A stretch of DNA of 50,686 nt from CAYGJN01 sp964350135 (lineage in GTDB: Bacteria; Bdellovibrionota; Bacteriovoracia; Bacteriovoracales; Bacteriovoracaceae). The translations under genes and the position numbers were made by a program. Of this stretch, positions 18,699 through 27,952 are shown piece by piece. The stretch covers positions 1-50,686 of the forward strand of contig CAYGJN010000002.1 in assembly GCA_964350135.1 (NCBI GenBank), in the 5' to 3' direction. The stretch's first letter is position 1. Each line of letters begins with the position of its first letter. The notes below the pieces were generated by a model. The model saw only the letters and a program-made list of their open reading frames with translations. It did not search any database and had not been told where the DNA came from.

Positions 18699-18792
18699 TG
18701 TAATTTTGCCTGCCTTTAGAAAGTCTTTTGATTTTAATTACTTGGTTTGCTCTGTTTATACAAGAAAAAGCAAGATTGACCTTGCGTTATGA

Positions 18793-18822
18793 TTGTCTTT
18801 CTCTTTCAATTCTTTCTAAAAT
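18793..18822 (+). promoter_or_regulatory. Candidate promoter for a leaderless transcript
   Basis: TTGTCT (18793-18798) and TAAAAT (18817-18822) are 18 bases apart. Seven bases separate the -10 from the GTG start at 18830, so +1 would fall on or beside the start codon. Confidence 0.45.
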
Positions 18823-18829
18823 ATAAGAA

Positions 18830-19945
18830 GTGAAAAAATTATTAATCATTATCTATTTTCTCCCCTTGATGGCCTTGTGCGAAACATATAGTTTAAGGGA
18901 TCTTGAGTACCTTGAATCAGAGAAAAACTATAGAGAATACTTCTCTCATGCACTAGATATTAGACCAAGTGCCAGAAACTCCCATTGGAAATCCATGACT
19001 GAGTCAATGGCCATAAACTTTTTAAGCTCACAAGAAAATCTTAAAATTATTGAAGATAATAATTTCGAACTTATGGAAAAGCTTATTACATGGCCTATTC
19101 TCAAATCAAATATTGAATTCAGTAATCTCAGACTTAAAATTGGATATAAGTATTTTGATTATTGTGTGAAACAAATAAAAAACACCAAATGTGGGGAGGA
19201 TTTTTTCCTCTACTGGCAAAGAGGTCCAAAAAGAGCAGATTATGCCATTAAGTTTTTTCAACTCAATAAACTTAAAGATGGTCTAACAAATGATCAAAAA
19301 GTTAGTTTACTTTATGAAACACTTTCAAGTGATACATTTTGCAATAATGAAGATTTCTTTTCACTCTTTTTAAAGAACTCTAAAGAGTTCATTCAACGTT
19401 ACTCTTCTGAGTCAAAAGTTTCTTCTACTTGTCTACAGTATTTCTCTTCTTTCTTAAGAAAAAACCTTTATCAAGACAAATTCAAATTATCATCAAAGTC
19501 TTATCAGATTCTAGAAAAGATAAATAAGTTAGAAAAAAAAGATAGACAGTTTTATCTTACAAGATATTTTTTAGAATCTACAGAGGTTGGTGATCTTTTC
19601 AATCTTTCTTGGAGTGAAGTTAATCATCTCTCTCTTAACTATAAAGAACGAGAGACTATCCTTGAATCACTAAAAAAGCTTGATCCTCTACCTGATAATA
19701 TCCTTGAGACAAATCATCCTAGAAAGAAAATTGTCATGAGCTATTTCATGAAAAAATTTCCTGAGTATTGGGATCATTACACAAAAAGTTGTGTTCTATA
19801 TATGGAAGGAAAGAAAGATTTCAATATGGGTAACCCAACTCTTAAATGTAAAGAATTAATGCAAGATAAAGAGCTGAGCTCTTTTATAGACCCTCACCTT
19901 ATCAAAAGATTTAATAAGGCGTTATTACCTGTTAAAGCTTTTTAG
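18830..19945 (+). CDS. Secreted protein of unknown function
   Basis: The 371-residue protein starts at a GTG. Its signal peptide reads KKLLIIIYFLPLMALC, with cleavage near CET. The rest is mostly helical and charged, with no recognised domain. Several cysteines in the middle (for example KNTKCGEDFF and DTFCNNEDFF) could form disulfides in the periplasm. There is no Shine-Dalgarno before the start; a -10-like TAAAAT is seven bases upstream. It diverges from putA, and its last 14 bases overlap the end of the convergent acetyltransferase gene. Confidence 0.75.
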   Translation: MKKLLIIIYFLPLMALCETYSLRDLEYLESEKNYREYFSHALDIRPSARNSHWKSMTESMAINFLSSQENLKIIEDNNFELMEKLITWPILKSNIEFSNLRLKIGYKYFDYCVKQIKNTKCGEDFFLYWQRGPKRADYAIKFFQLNKLKDGLTNDQKVSLLYETLSSDTFCNNEDFFSLFLKNSKEFIQRYSSESKVSSTCLQYFSSFLRKNLYQDKFKLSSKSYQILEKINKLEKKDRQFYLTRYFLESTEVGDLFNLSWSEVNHLSLNYKERETILESLKKLDPLPDNILETNHPRKKIVMSYFMKKFPEYWDHYTKSCVLYMEGKKDFNMGNPTLKCKELMQDKELSSFIDPHLIKRFNKALLPVKAF

Positions 19946-20372
19946 ACCACTCAACAACAGTTTTTTGATTATTGAAATTTCCGCCAGTTTTTTTATAACC
20001 ATGGCTTTCGTTAAGAGCAACCATTCTAAAATTATCAATCGCACAATAATTAAAGATTTCTTTTATTTTTTTTGATTTTGCAATAGACTCTATTTCTTCT
20101 TTTATGAGATGTGAAAATCCATTTCCTTGATAATTGATTTTAATTGGAGTTTGCTTTGAGAGCAGTTTTACTCCATCTTTTTTAAGAAAAAATGCTGCTA
20201 GGATTTCGTCTTCATAACTAACGCTATAAACCTCCCATCCATCTTTTACTTGTTCTTCAAGCCAAGCCAATGACCATTCAAACTCTTCAGAATCAAAAAA
20301 TGCAGACATATTATGATTATAAACAGCTTTGATTTGTTTATTAGTTTTTGCTAATTCAAAAGATAATGACAT
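19932..20372 (-). CDS. GNAT-family N-acetyltransferase
   Basis: The 146-residue protein has the GNAT layout: a beta/alpha N-terminal half, then the acetyl-CoA-binding segment YQGNGFSHLIKEEIE at about 94-108 and the C-terminal ALNESHGYKKTG motif. The substrate is not evident; many such proteins acetylate small amines or protein termini. The ATG overlaps the stop of the cytochrome c gene (TAATG), making it the last gene of a three-gene operon with the NifU-like protein. Confidence 0.82.
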   Translation of the reverse strand: MSLSFELAKTNKQIKAVYNHNMSAFFDSEEFEWSLAWLEEQVKDGWEVYSVSYEDEILAAFFLKKDGVKLLSKQTPIKINYQGNGFSHLIKEEIESIAKSKKIKEIFNYCAIDNFRMVALNESHGYKKTGGNFNNQKTVVEWSKKL

Positions 20373-20665
20373 TACTTTAGGCCTTCAAGATAGGCAGCAA
20401 TATCCTTAAAATCCTGTTCAGTCAGTCCCTTTATATAAGGAAGCATAACTGCATTCTTTCTCTCACCTGAAACAAATTTTTTAAGAGAAGAAATAGTATA
20501 CCAATCATATTGACCGGCCAACCTTGGAGCCTTTTGAGACTTTATTCCTTGAGCATTTTTGCCATGACAAGAAATACATTTTTTCTGAAAAATTTCTTCT
20601 CCACGATTTATATCTTGTGCAAAAGAAAACTGAGAAATTACTAATAAAATGAGAACGACCCTCAT
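20372..20665 (-). CDS. Small class I c-type cytochrome
   Basis: The 97-residue protein has a signal peptide (MRVVLILLVISQFSFA) and one heme-attachment motif CISCH (Cys30, Cys33, His34). Met74 in NAVMLPY is the probable distal ligand. It is a periplasmic electron carrier of the c553/c4-like single-heme type, depending on the ResB/CcsA system encoded at 26336-29445 for heme attachment. GGAGAGG lies three bases upstream of the ATG. It is cotranscribed with the NifU-like gene upstream and the acetyltransferase downstream. Confidence 0.92.
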   Translation of the reverse strand: MRVVLILLVISQFSFAQDINRGEEIFQKKCISCHGKNAQGIKSQKAPRLAGQYDWYTISSLKKFVSGERKNAVMLPYIKGLTEQDFKDIAAYLEGLK

Positions 20666-20681
20666 GACCTCTCCAAGTTAA

Positions 20682-21599
20682 TTACTGATCAATTATAACA
20701 TTTAGTTTAGGTTCTTGAAATTGATCTATCAAGGTTTTGATTATAAATTGCAAAGTTCCTTGAGTGGAAGATCCACAACTACCACAAGCACCTGTATAAC
20801 TAATAAATATATCATGCTCATCAATATCAATAAGCTCTAAATCCCCACCGTCTTGTTGTAAAAAAGGCCTTACTTTATGGTCGAATACCTTTTGTACTGC
20901 TTGAAGTTTTTCTACAATACCAAGTTCTGAAAACGGCTTTAGATCTTCATCTAAAACCTGTACTTCTTCATGCCCAAGTGAGCTTAAACCTTTTGAGTCC
21001 AATTGCTTATAAGAGTCTGATTCAAAATAACCCGATCTGATTTTTGCTGAAATTGAATTATAGATATCAGAAACATAATAATCCCGATTTGCTTTTTGTG
21101 GCGAAAGACAGCTTGAACAGGACTGACCCACTTTTAATTCACGACTCAATGCCTCAATATCTGGATTGTCTTTTAGAAAATCTTCTATCTGCTTATAATT
21201 TATCTTATAACAACTACAAACAATGGGAGAATTCTTAATATTTATGGCCTTAAGGAAGGCCAACCTTAACGAAAAAACCTTATCTAAATCTACTAGGTCC
21301 TCTGAAAAGGCAGGAATATGATTTTCATCTCTTAAGAAATTTTCAAAATCTGCAGGAACTATTGAGTTTAAAAATCTGATATCTCTGCCTTCAAAAAAAC
21401 AGCATAAAGCATCTAAAAGCCCTAGCTCTGTTCCCAGGACAGCACCATGAAACATAATATTCTTAAAATTATGGCCCTCGGTTTCAAATGAGAACAAGAG
21501 CTCATTCCATTGAAAAGAGTTTTCTGAAAGATCAGTATGCAGCCCACGTAATTTCAATGGGTTATCTATATGTTTTTGAAGCTCTCTAGATATATTCAT
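20682..21599 (-). CDS. NifU-like Fe-S protein with altered N-terminal domain
   Basis: The 305-residue protein has the three-part layout of NifU. A BFD-type [2Fe-2S] domain at about 123-170 carries Cys128, Cys130, Cys161 and Cys164. The C-terminal NifU domain at about 228-305 has RPFLQQDGGDLEL and the CGSC pair (Cys272, Cys275) that carries a transferable cluster. The N-terminal ~120 residues sit where the IscU scaffold would be but lack its three spaced cysteines; only the adjacent Cys66-Cys67 is present. It may therefore be a cluster carrier rather than an assembly scaffold. The downstream cytochrome c gene suggests a redox link. Confidence 0.85.
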   Translation of the reverse strand: MNISRELQKHIDNPLKLRGLHTDLSENSFQWNELLFSFETEGHNFKNIMFHGAVLGTELGLLDALCCFFEGRDIRFLNSIVPADFENFLRDENHIPAFSEDLVDLDKVFSLRLAFLKAINIKNSPIVCSCYKINYKQIEDFLKDNPDIEALSRELKVGQSCSSCLSPQKANRDYYVSDIYNSISAKIRSGYFESDSYKQLDSKGLSSLGHEEVQVLDEDLKPFSELGIVEKLQAVQKVFDHKVRPFLQQDGGDLELIDIDEHDIFISYTGACGSCGSSTQGTLQFIIKTLIDQFQEPKLNVIIDQ

Positions 21600-21674
21600 T
21601 GTCTAAATCTTTTACAGTTAAGAAAATCATTCAAGGTTGCTTAGTCTAAAACCATATTACTATCATTATATTGC

Positions 21675-21703
21675 TTATAGTCAAATAATTTAGGGCCTAT
21701 AAT
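21675..21703 (+). promoter_or_regulatory. Candidate promoter of the secreted protease gene
   Basis: A perfect TATAAT (21698-21703) lies 17 bases after TTATAG (21675-21680, poor -35). The expected start near 21710 gives a leader of about 40 bases, which contains no clear ribosome binding site. Confidence 0.45.
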
Positions 21704-21750
21704 GAAAAAGAAACTCGCCCCCACTCTGCACTACGATCGGGCACAGTACA

Positions 21751-22473
21751 ATGATTAAATCACTCCATAGAATTGTATTTCTAGCCAGTATCTTGTTAAG
21801 CCTAAGTCTTTATTCAAATGTCTTTGGTGATAATGATAGGGTTGTAGTGAAAAGCAATGATCAACCCTATTCAAGTATTGGCCGATTATCAATTGGAAAT
21901 TCTTCTTGTACCGCCTTTCTAGTATCAGGAGATCTCATTATTACAGCATCTCATTGTCTTTATGAAGAAAATGGTGACTTAACTAAAACACCTATTACTT
22001 TTAGAGCTGGTCCTTCAGGAGAAAAACCACTGGCAAGTAGTAACGCTTATATTATCCAATCATTCAAAAACTTCACTAATAGAGAATTTGATTGGGCCAT
22101 TTTAAAACTAGACTACCCTATTGGTGAAACACTTGGGCATATTAGTATTGCCCGTGGTTTTGAAATTAATGAACAAATTAGAATTGCGGGTTTTTCCTAC
22201 CTCAATCAAGTTCCCTATCATATGTACGAGCAGAAAAATTGTTCTATAAAAGAAATCATAGGAACTCAATTTTATCATAATTGTGATTCAAGCCGAGGAG
22301 ACTCAGGCTCTCCTATTTTAAATGATAAGAATCAATTAATTGGAATTATGGTTTCAGAAAAAAGATACGACCAATACTCTATGGTCCTAGATAACTATGA
22401 TCACAGATTTGCGAACCTTGGTATTTCAGCAAAAATATTTGAAAGCTTTATCAATAAATTAACTAATAACTAA
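21751..22473 (+). CDS. Secreted trypsin-like serine protease
   Basis: The 240-residue protein has a signal peptide (hydrophobic IVFLASILLSLSLYS) and a complete chymotrypsin-fold protease domain. The triad is His68 (ITASHCLY), Asp114 (EFDWAILKL) and Ser185 (SSRGDSGSPIL). Two cysteine pairs (Cys53/Cys69 and Cys164/Cys178) fit disulfides near the active site. The size and DWAILKL/GDSGSP pattern fit the S1 family, glutamyl-endopeptidase/V8-like branch. Likely periplasmic or exported; a role in digesting protein is inference. It is convergent with the ABC-F gene. Confidence 0.92.
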   Translation: MIKSLHRIVFLASILLSLSLYSNVFGDNDRVVVKSNDQPYSSIGRLSIGNSSCTAFLVSGDLIITASHCLYEENGDLTKTPITFRAGPSGEKPLASSNAYIIQSFKNFTNREFDWAILKLDYPIGETLGHISIARGFEINEQIRIAGFSYLNQVPYHMYEQKNCSIKEIIGTQFYHNCDSSRGDSGSPILNDKNQLIGIMVSEKRYDQYSMVLDNYDHRFANLGISAKIFESFINKLTNN

Positions 22474-22477
22474 AGAA

Positions 22478-24301
22478 TTAAGTCTCTAGCTCTTGAAGCT
22501 TTTCTTGATAATAGGACTCTTTAGATTCAATTTCTGCTAATAGCTCTTCTAATTCGTGATAGTGACCATCAAGCTCTTTTTTCAAACTACCTAAATCTTT
22601 TGTTATTAGACTTAAATCAGAAGCTCCTCCACTTGAGCTTAACTTAATAATTTCAGATTCAAGATCTTTAGTCTTCTCTTCAATTTGAACCACTTTTGTC
22701 TCAAGTTTTTGAGATCTATTTTCAAGAGGCTTTAAAACCTTAGACTTCTCTTTAATAATTTCTTGTCTAAGCCTAGTTAAATCCTTTTTATTAATTTTTT
22801 TCTTTTTCTTCTTTCCGCCAGTTTCTTCATCCCAGCCATACTCACTAAGAAAATCTTGGTAACCTTTTTGATAATAAAAGGGATAATTGCCTTGAAAGAT
22901 AATTAACTCATTAGCACATCTTTCAATAATCTCTTCATCATGGCTTACAACGACAACTGCTCCAGGATAGCCTTCAAGAGCAGAGATAAGAACATCAATA
23001 CTTTCAAGATCTAAATGATTTGTAGGTTCATCAAGAAATAAGATATGAGAAGGAGAAGCTAAAATTTTGCCAATAACAACTCTGGCCCTCTCTCCTCCAG
23101 AAAGAACATTAATTTCTTTAAGAGCATCATCACCTTCAAAAAGCATGGCTCCACAAATTGATCTGACTTGGGATTCAGAAAGTTCAGGGTTAGAGATCTT
23201 AATTTCTTGAACAATTGTATGATTATTATGAAGAGCATTAATACTATCTTGACCAAAATAACTAACAAGAGTCTTTGCATGTTTTTTAACAGTTCCACTA
23301 CTTTGGAGTGCTCCCGTTAAGACTTTTAGCAAAGTAGATTTTCCTTTTCCGTTCTTGCCAATAATTCCAAGTCTTGTTTTCTTTTGTAACTCAAAACTTA
23401 AATCTTTAAATAATAATTGATCTGTATACCCAAAAGAAAGTTTTGTAGCATTCAAGAGATGTTTAGAGTTTATCTGAGGAAAAATAAAACTAAGATTCAT
23501 ATCTTTGATTTCAGTAAGTTTATCAAGTTTGTCATTTTTCTCTAAAAGTTTTATTCGAGATTGTACCTGCTTGGCTTTTGAAGCTTTGGCCCTGAACCTA
23601 TCAATAAACTCTCTTGTTGCTTTTTCTTTAAGTTCTTGATTGGCCCTCGTTTTTTCATAAATTTCTTCATCTTGTTCAACTCGTGTAATTAACTCATCAG
23701 GGGAACAGTCAAGCTTTCGAATAAAAGATCGATGAATTAACATTGAACTATTACAAAAAGAGTTTAAGAATTTACGATCGTGACTAATTGCAATCACCTC
23801 TCCTGGATATTTTTTAAGAAACCTAATAAACCAACGAGTGGAGACAATATCAAGATAGTTCGTAGGCTCATCTAATAATAAAAGAGATGGAGACTCAATC
23901 AAGAGCATTGCAAGTCTTAGACGAAGTTTAAAACCACTACTTAAGTCATTTGCATCTTTTTCCCATAAGGTTTCATCAATCCCAAGACCCATCAAAACTT
24001 TTTCGGCCTTATAAACATGATCTTTTTCATCATTACTAAGAGCTGTACAAGCAATTTCTAAAGCTGACTTTGGCTCAAAGCTCATCACCTGCTCAAGTAG
24101 TCCCATTGTGTACTGCTTGGGTGAGTCGATGCTTCCTTCATCATAATCTTCTTGACCCATAATAATTTTAAATAGTGTGGACTTGCCTTGTCCGTTTCTA
24201 CCAATAAGAGCAACCTTATCACCCCTTCCTAAGGAGAAACCCACATTCTGAAAAAGAACTCTTGTTCCAAAAGTTTTCTTTAAATTATTTACATGAATCA
24301 T
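22478..24301 (-). CDS. ABC-F family ATPase, YheS-like
   Basis: A 607-residue soluble protein with two ABC ATPase domains and no membrane segments, as in ABC-F translation factors. Walker A motifs are GRNGQGKST (about 35-43) and GKNGKGKST. Signatures are LSSGFKLRLRLAML and LSGGERARV, and Walker B regions are LLLLDEPTNYLDI and ILFLDEPTNHLDL. The linker with FIDRFRAKASKAKQVQSRI is closest to YheS. The last ~110 residues form a charged coiled coil. The first signature reads LSSGF instead of LSGGx. Such proteins act on the ribosomal E site; some give antibiotic resistance. The gene overlaps the end of the MFS gene (ATGA). Confidence 0.93.
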   Translation of the reverse strand: MIHVNNLKKTFGTRVLFQNVGFSLGRGDKVALIGRNGQGKSTLFKIIMGQEDYDEGSIDSPKQYTMGLLEQVMSFEPKSALEIACTALSNDEKDHVYKAEKVLMGLGIDETLWEKDANDLSSGFKLRLRLAMLLIESPSLLLLDEPTNYLDIVSTRWFIRFLKKYPGEVIAISHDRKFLNSFCNSSMLIHRSFIRKLDCSPDELITRVEQDEEIYEKTRANQELKEKATREFIDRFRAKASKAKQVQSRIKLLEKNDKLDKLTEIKDMNLSFIFPQINSKHLLNATKLSFGYTDQLLFKDLSFELQKKTRLGIIGKNGKGKSTLLKVLTGALQSSGTVKKHAKTLVSYFGQDSINALHNNHTIVQEIKISNPELSESQVRSICGAMLFEGDDALKEINVLSGGERARVVIGKILASPSHILFLDEPTNHLDLESIDVLISALEGYPGAVVVVSHDEEIIERCANELIIFQGNYPFYYQKGYQDFLSEYGWDEETGGKKKKKKINKKDLTRLRQEIIKEKSKVLKPLENRSQKLETKVVQIEEKTKDLESEIIKLSSSGGASDLSLITKDLGSLKKELDGHYHELEELLAEIESKESYYQEKLQELET

Positions 24302-25518
24302 GCTGACTCGTGACGATTAAAATAAATATGAGAGGCAATGGCATACATAATTATACCTATTAATATAAATATCCATAAGGCCAATACAATATTATCAATA
24401 GTAAAACCAATATCTAGACAATAAGAAAAGATAATTGGAGCAAAAGCTGTTGCTTTTACTAAGTAGGATGAGTCTATACTCTTGATTGCTCCAAGGTGAT
24501 GCAAGCTAAAGTTCTCAGCATAAAAACTACTACGGACACTGGCGCTTAGCCCTGTTGCTATCCCTAAAAGAGCAAGATAGAGATAACAAGCAAATACACC
24601 ATTGCCATATTTTAAAACCGCCATTCCAAAAAACATTGGAATGAGTGAAAGAGGTAGTATTCTAGTGGCCGTAAAGCGATCAACCAATGGGCCTGATAAT
24701 AACAAACAACCAACTTGAATAATGGCATAGATTGAAAATGCCATGGCCATAGTGCTTGTATCCCAGTTTTTCATTTGAGCAATAGATGTTTGTTGAAAAA
24801 ACAACCCTGTTAAAACAAATGGAACGAGAGAGTTTGCCAAAAGAACAAGTAAGATAGGACGATCTTTATAAAAAATCTTTTTATCAAAGAGCTCTGTATC
24901 ATTAGTTTTTTTTATCTTGGTGCTTTCTTCATAGACAGGCGCTAAATCAATATCTTTTAAAAAGTAAATTGCAATAGGTATAAAACAAAACAAAAAACCA
25001 AATCCTAAATATAAAGAAGCTTTGTTCCAACCATAACTTGCAATCATAAAAACAAGTAGGCCTGGAAAAATGGCTTCACCTACTGTTCTTCCTAGCTGGG
25101 ATAGACTCAGTGCTTTTCCACGATGACGTCCAAATTTTCTAGCAATTGTTGTGCTTGAGATTAATCCCAATGTCATTTGTCCAAATGTTCTCACTATAAA
25201 AAAACCTAAAAACACTGCCCAGATATAAGGTACTTGGGATAAAACAGTAAAACCCAATGTAATAAACAGCGCCGTAATCAATGCAAATTTTAGAATATTC
25301 ATCTCATCTAGTTTTTTTCCTAAAAAAGGTAGGAAAAAAGATGAAAGAAAAGTTGCACCAGAGTAAATAATACTAAGATCTGTCCTTGATATTGAATACT
25401 GGCTGGTAATATGAGGATTCAACCATGAAATTAAAAAAGTCTGTCCCAAGCAAGTAAATAAACTTACCAATGAACAGAAAATCAAAATTTTGGGATGGGA
25501 TATAAATATCTTAAACAT
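24298..25518 (-). CDS. MFS transporter
   Basis: A polytopic membrane protein of about 406 residues with some 12 hydrophobic segments and major-facilitator features: a cytoplasmic loop after the second helix (GKKLDEMN), and RKFGRHRGKALSLSQLG between helices 4 and 5. Substrate unknown; the sequence resembles general MFS exporters. I chose the ATG at 25518 (MFKIFISHPK); an in-frame TTG seven codons earlier is possible, and neither has a good ribosome binding site. It is coupled to the ABC-F gene by a 4-base overlap, and diverges from the DUF1624 gene across only 64 bases. Confidence 0.88.
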   Translation of the reverse strand: MFKIFISHPKILIFCSLVSLFTCLGQTFLISWLNPHITSQYSISRTDLSIIYSGATFLSSFFLPFLGKKLDEMNILKFALITALFITLGFTVLSQVPYIWAVFLGFFIVRTFGQMTLGLISSTTIARKFGRHRGKALSLSQLGRTVGEAIFPGLLVFMIASYGWNKASLYLGFGFLFCFIPIAIYFLKDIDLAPVYEESTKIKKTNDTELFDKKIFYKDRPILLVLLANSLVPFVLTGLFFQQTSIAQMKNWDTSTMAMAFSIYAIIQVGCLLLSGPLVDRFTATRILPLSLIPMFFGMAVLKYGNGVFACYLYLALLGIATGLSASVRSSFYAENFSLHHLGAIKSIDSSYLVKATAFAPIIFSYCLDIGFTIDNIVLALWIFILIGIIMYAIASHIYFNRHESA

Positions 25519-25582
25519 AATTTCTCGTATAACTTCCAACTCTAGCTACTAATTTCTTTTTGTCCATGTCAAAATACTTAAA

Positions 25583-26266
25583 ATGATAAAAACTCAACAA
25601 CGTTTTCCATTAATAGACTATATGAGGTTTACGGCCATAGTCCTTATGGTCATTTTTCATATGGCCTTTGACCTGGATCAATTTAAATTTTTAGATATCG
25701 ATTTTAATAATGATCAATTCTGGTATTGGTTACCAAGATTTATCGTACTTCTTTTCATGCTCTGCGTTGGCTTTGGTCTAAAGATAAGCCATACAAACTC
25801 CCTTCATTGGTCAAAAATACAAAAAAGGTTTTTTAAAATTTTTATTCCTGCCATTATTATAAGCATATACACCTATTATGCATTTCCAAAGAACTGGATT
25901 TACTTTGGCACTTTGCACTGTATTGCCTTTGCTAGTGTTCTGGCGCTGCCTTTTCTTAACAGGCCTAAAACCTCATTGATTATCGGAGTCATTTTCAATT
26001 TATCTTATTGGATATTGGATATTAAGCATGTTCCTCTTATATCCAAGAGTCTTAATATAGTCCCAATGGACTATGTGCCTCTCTACCCATGGTTCGGAGT
26101 TGTTTTGATTGGAATATATTTATGGCATATTGGCGGCCATAAAATACTTTTGGCCCATTCACCCCACCCATTTATTGTCTACTGCTCAAAATACTCTCTT
26201 TATATATATCTAATTCACCAGCCAGTTATATATGGACTTGTTTTACTGGCCAGCAAGTTGAGCTAA
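25583..26266 (+). CDS. DUF1624 / heparan-alpha-glucosaminide N-acetyltransferase-like membrane protein
   Basis: A 227-residue membrane protein with about seven hydrophobic helices. The N-terminus LIDYMRFTAIVLMVIFHMAFDLDQF matches the DUF1624 pattern of Asp-x-x-Arg followed by FHxxFDL, and later segments YFGTLHCIAFASVL and YPWFGVVLIG are also characteristic. This family is related to acyltransferases that move acetyl groups across membranes onto sugars; the substrate here is unknown. It is the only plus-strand gene before the cytochrome assembly operon, 69 bases upstream of it. Confidence 0.85.
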   Translation: MIKTQQRFPLIDYMRFTAIVLMVIFHMAFDLDQFKFLDIDFNNDQFWYWLPRFIVLLFMLCVGFGLKISHTNSLHWSKIQKRFFKIFIPAIIISIYTYYAFPKNWIYFGTLHCIAFASVLALPFLNRPKTSLIIGVIFNLSYWILDIKHVPLISKSLNIVPMDYVPLYPWFGVVLIGIYLWHIGGHKILLAHSPHPFIVYCSKYSLYIYLIHQPVIYGLVLLASKLS

Positions 26267-26335
26267 ATAAAGCTTAGTAAGAATCAAGTTTTATTTACTA
26301 TTTCAATAATTTATGGGACTTTTCTCAGGATAGAA

Positions 26336-27952
26336 ATGAAATTAAAAGATATAGAAAAATTTCTTGGTAACGCTAAGTTTGCAGTTATCATCATACTTAT
26401 TTTTGCTGTCGCAATGACAGTAGGTACTTTTTTTGAAAGTTATTTTGGCACCGAGTACGCTGGTCGCTCTATTTATAAATCCTATTGGTTCTTTGCCATT
26501 CAAATATTAATGTTATCAAGCATATTTTATGCCCTTCTTCATAGACTTCCACCTAAGAAAAGACTCTATGGCTTTTATACCGTTCACGTTGGTTTTATTA
26601 CTTTGTTTTGTGGCTCATTTATTACTTATTATGCTGGTATTGATGGAAATCTAACTCTTCGCCCAGGCGCTGCTAATAGGATTGTGAGTCTCAGTAGAGA
26701 TATGTTTTATATTACTGATCATGAAGCTGATAATGAAATTAGTTATCTCTTGCCATATACATATGGAGAAAGAGAAATTAATGAGACCTATAAAGATATA
26801 ACCCTTAAGAAATTCTTACCTTTTTCTGATCAAAAAGTTGTTTGGAAGTCTTCAAGTAGAAAAATTGCTTCAAAAACAACAACCCACTCTAGCGAGTATT
26901 ATCTTTATAATGAAAATGTTTCACAAAAGTTAATTCTAAGCCTTTCAAAAGAGGCTATTGATTTTGAATCAACAACTCAGCTTGGTCCTTTAAATGTTCA
27001 CTATCTTCCAATACCACTTCATCAATGTTTTATTGATAATAATAAAAGTGGTTATATAATCTGGAATTCCATTGCTGAGACATGTTACACTCCAGAGAGT
27101 AAGAATTTAAAATTAAGAAAAGCAGATTCAGGCAAGACATTCCTTGTCGATACCTATAAAGAAGTTTTATTCTCTTTTTTTCCTGATCAGTCGCCATGGC
27201 CTTTGGCCCTTAAAGATAGCAAATTAGAGCCTATAAAAGATGCACCCCTAAGAGTTTTTTCTAAAAATCTTTTTACAGAAACACCTAATCTATTTTTATT
27301 TGGAGAAGCAGTTGCTTATTACTCTTCAGATGACCAAGCTTGGGTGACAGAGAAAATATCAGTTAATAAAGAAGTTGATCTTCCATGGATGGGCTTTAAA
27401 CTTAGACTAAATCGCCATGAAGAACAACTTTATCCTGAGTATACTTCTTATTATCAAAGACCAATCCAAGTTAACAATAAAGTCATTAAAGGCGAACAAA
27501 GAGCTGCGTTAATCGAAGTACAAGGAAAGGAGTATTGGGTAACATCAGAACGTCCAATAGCACTTTTAATAAAAGGGAAAAAGTTTAGCTTTTATCTAGG
27601 AAATCAAACTTTAAAATTACCTTTTGAATTAAGTCTTAGAAATTTTAAAATGGATACAGACCCAGGGACAAATAATCCTGCCAGTTATGAATCATTTGTG
27701 AATCTCTTCTCTAAAGAAGGCGTAGAAAAACATCATATCTATATGAACAACCCACTTAAAAAAGATAATTTCACTTTTTATCAAGCATCATACTTTAAAG
27801 ATGATCAATCAGGCGGTTATGGTTCGGTATTAAGTGTTAATTTTGACCCTGGCCGTTTTTGGAAGTACTTAGGATCTTTGTTAATTGTATTAGGCGCTGT
27901 ATGGCATTTTTATATTAGACGATCTAAATTATTAAAAGAGCAATATATATGA
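26336..27952 (+). CDS. resB: Cytochrome c assembly protein ResB (CcsB-like)
   Basis: A 538-residue membrane protein with three N-terminal transmembrane segments (first FAVIIILIFAVAMTVGTFFE; third around YTVHVGFITLFCGSFITYYAG). A large periplasmic domain (about 120-500) follows, and a last helix (YLGSLLIVLGAVWHFYI) ends the protein, as in ResB. With CcsA it forms the system II heme lyase that transports heme and attaches it to apocytochromes c. AGGAT lies upstream of the ATG. The downstream ccsA overlaps by four bases. ResB and CcsA are fused in some epsilonproteobacteria, but separate here. Confidence 0.9.
   Translation: MKLKDIEKFLGNAKFAVIIILIFAVAMTVGTFFESYFGTEYAGRSIYKSYWFFAIQILMLSSIFYALLHRLPPKKRLYGFYTVHVGFITLFCGSFITYYAGIDGNLTLRPGAANRIVSLSRDMFYITDHEADNEISYLLPYTYGEREINETYKDITLKKFLPFSDQKVVWKSSSRKIASKTTTHSSEYYLYNENVSQKLILSLSKEAIDFESTTQLGPLNVHYLPIPLHQCFIDNNKSGYIIWNSIAETCYTPESKNLKLRKADSGKTFLVDTYKEVLFSFFPDQSPWPLALKDSKLEPIKDAPLRVFSKNLFTETPNLFLFGEAVAYYSSDDQAWVTEKISVNKEVDLPWMGFKLRLNRHEEQLYPEYTSYYQRPIQVNNKVIKGEQRAALIEVQGKEYWVTSERPIALLIKGKKFSFYLGNQTLKLPFELSLRNFKMDTDPGTNNPASYESFVNLFSKEGVEKHHIYMNNPLKKDNFTFYQASYFKDDQSGGYGSVLSVNFDPGRFWKYLGSLLIVLGAVWHFYIRRSKLLKEQYI

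Noticed and set aside
21702..21758. An 18-codon open frame ending over the start of the secreted protease, looking like a leader peptide.
   Set aside because: Its ATG lies inside the TATAAT -10 element, so it would be upstream of the predicted transcript start, and it has no ribosome binding site.
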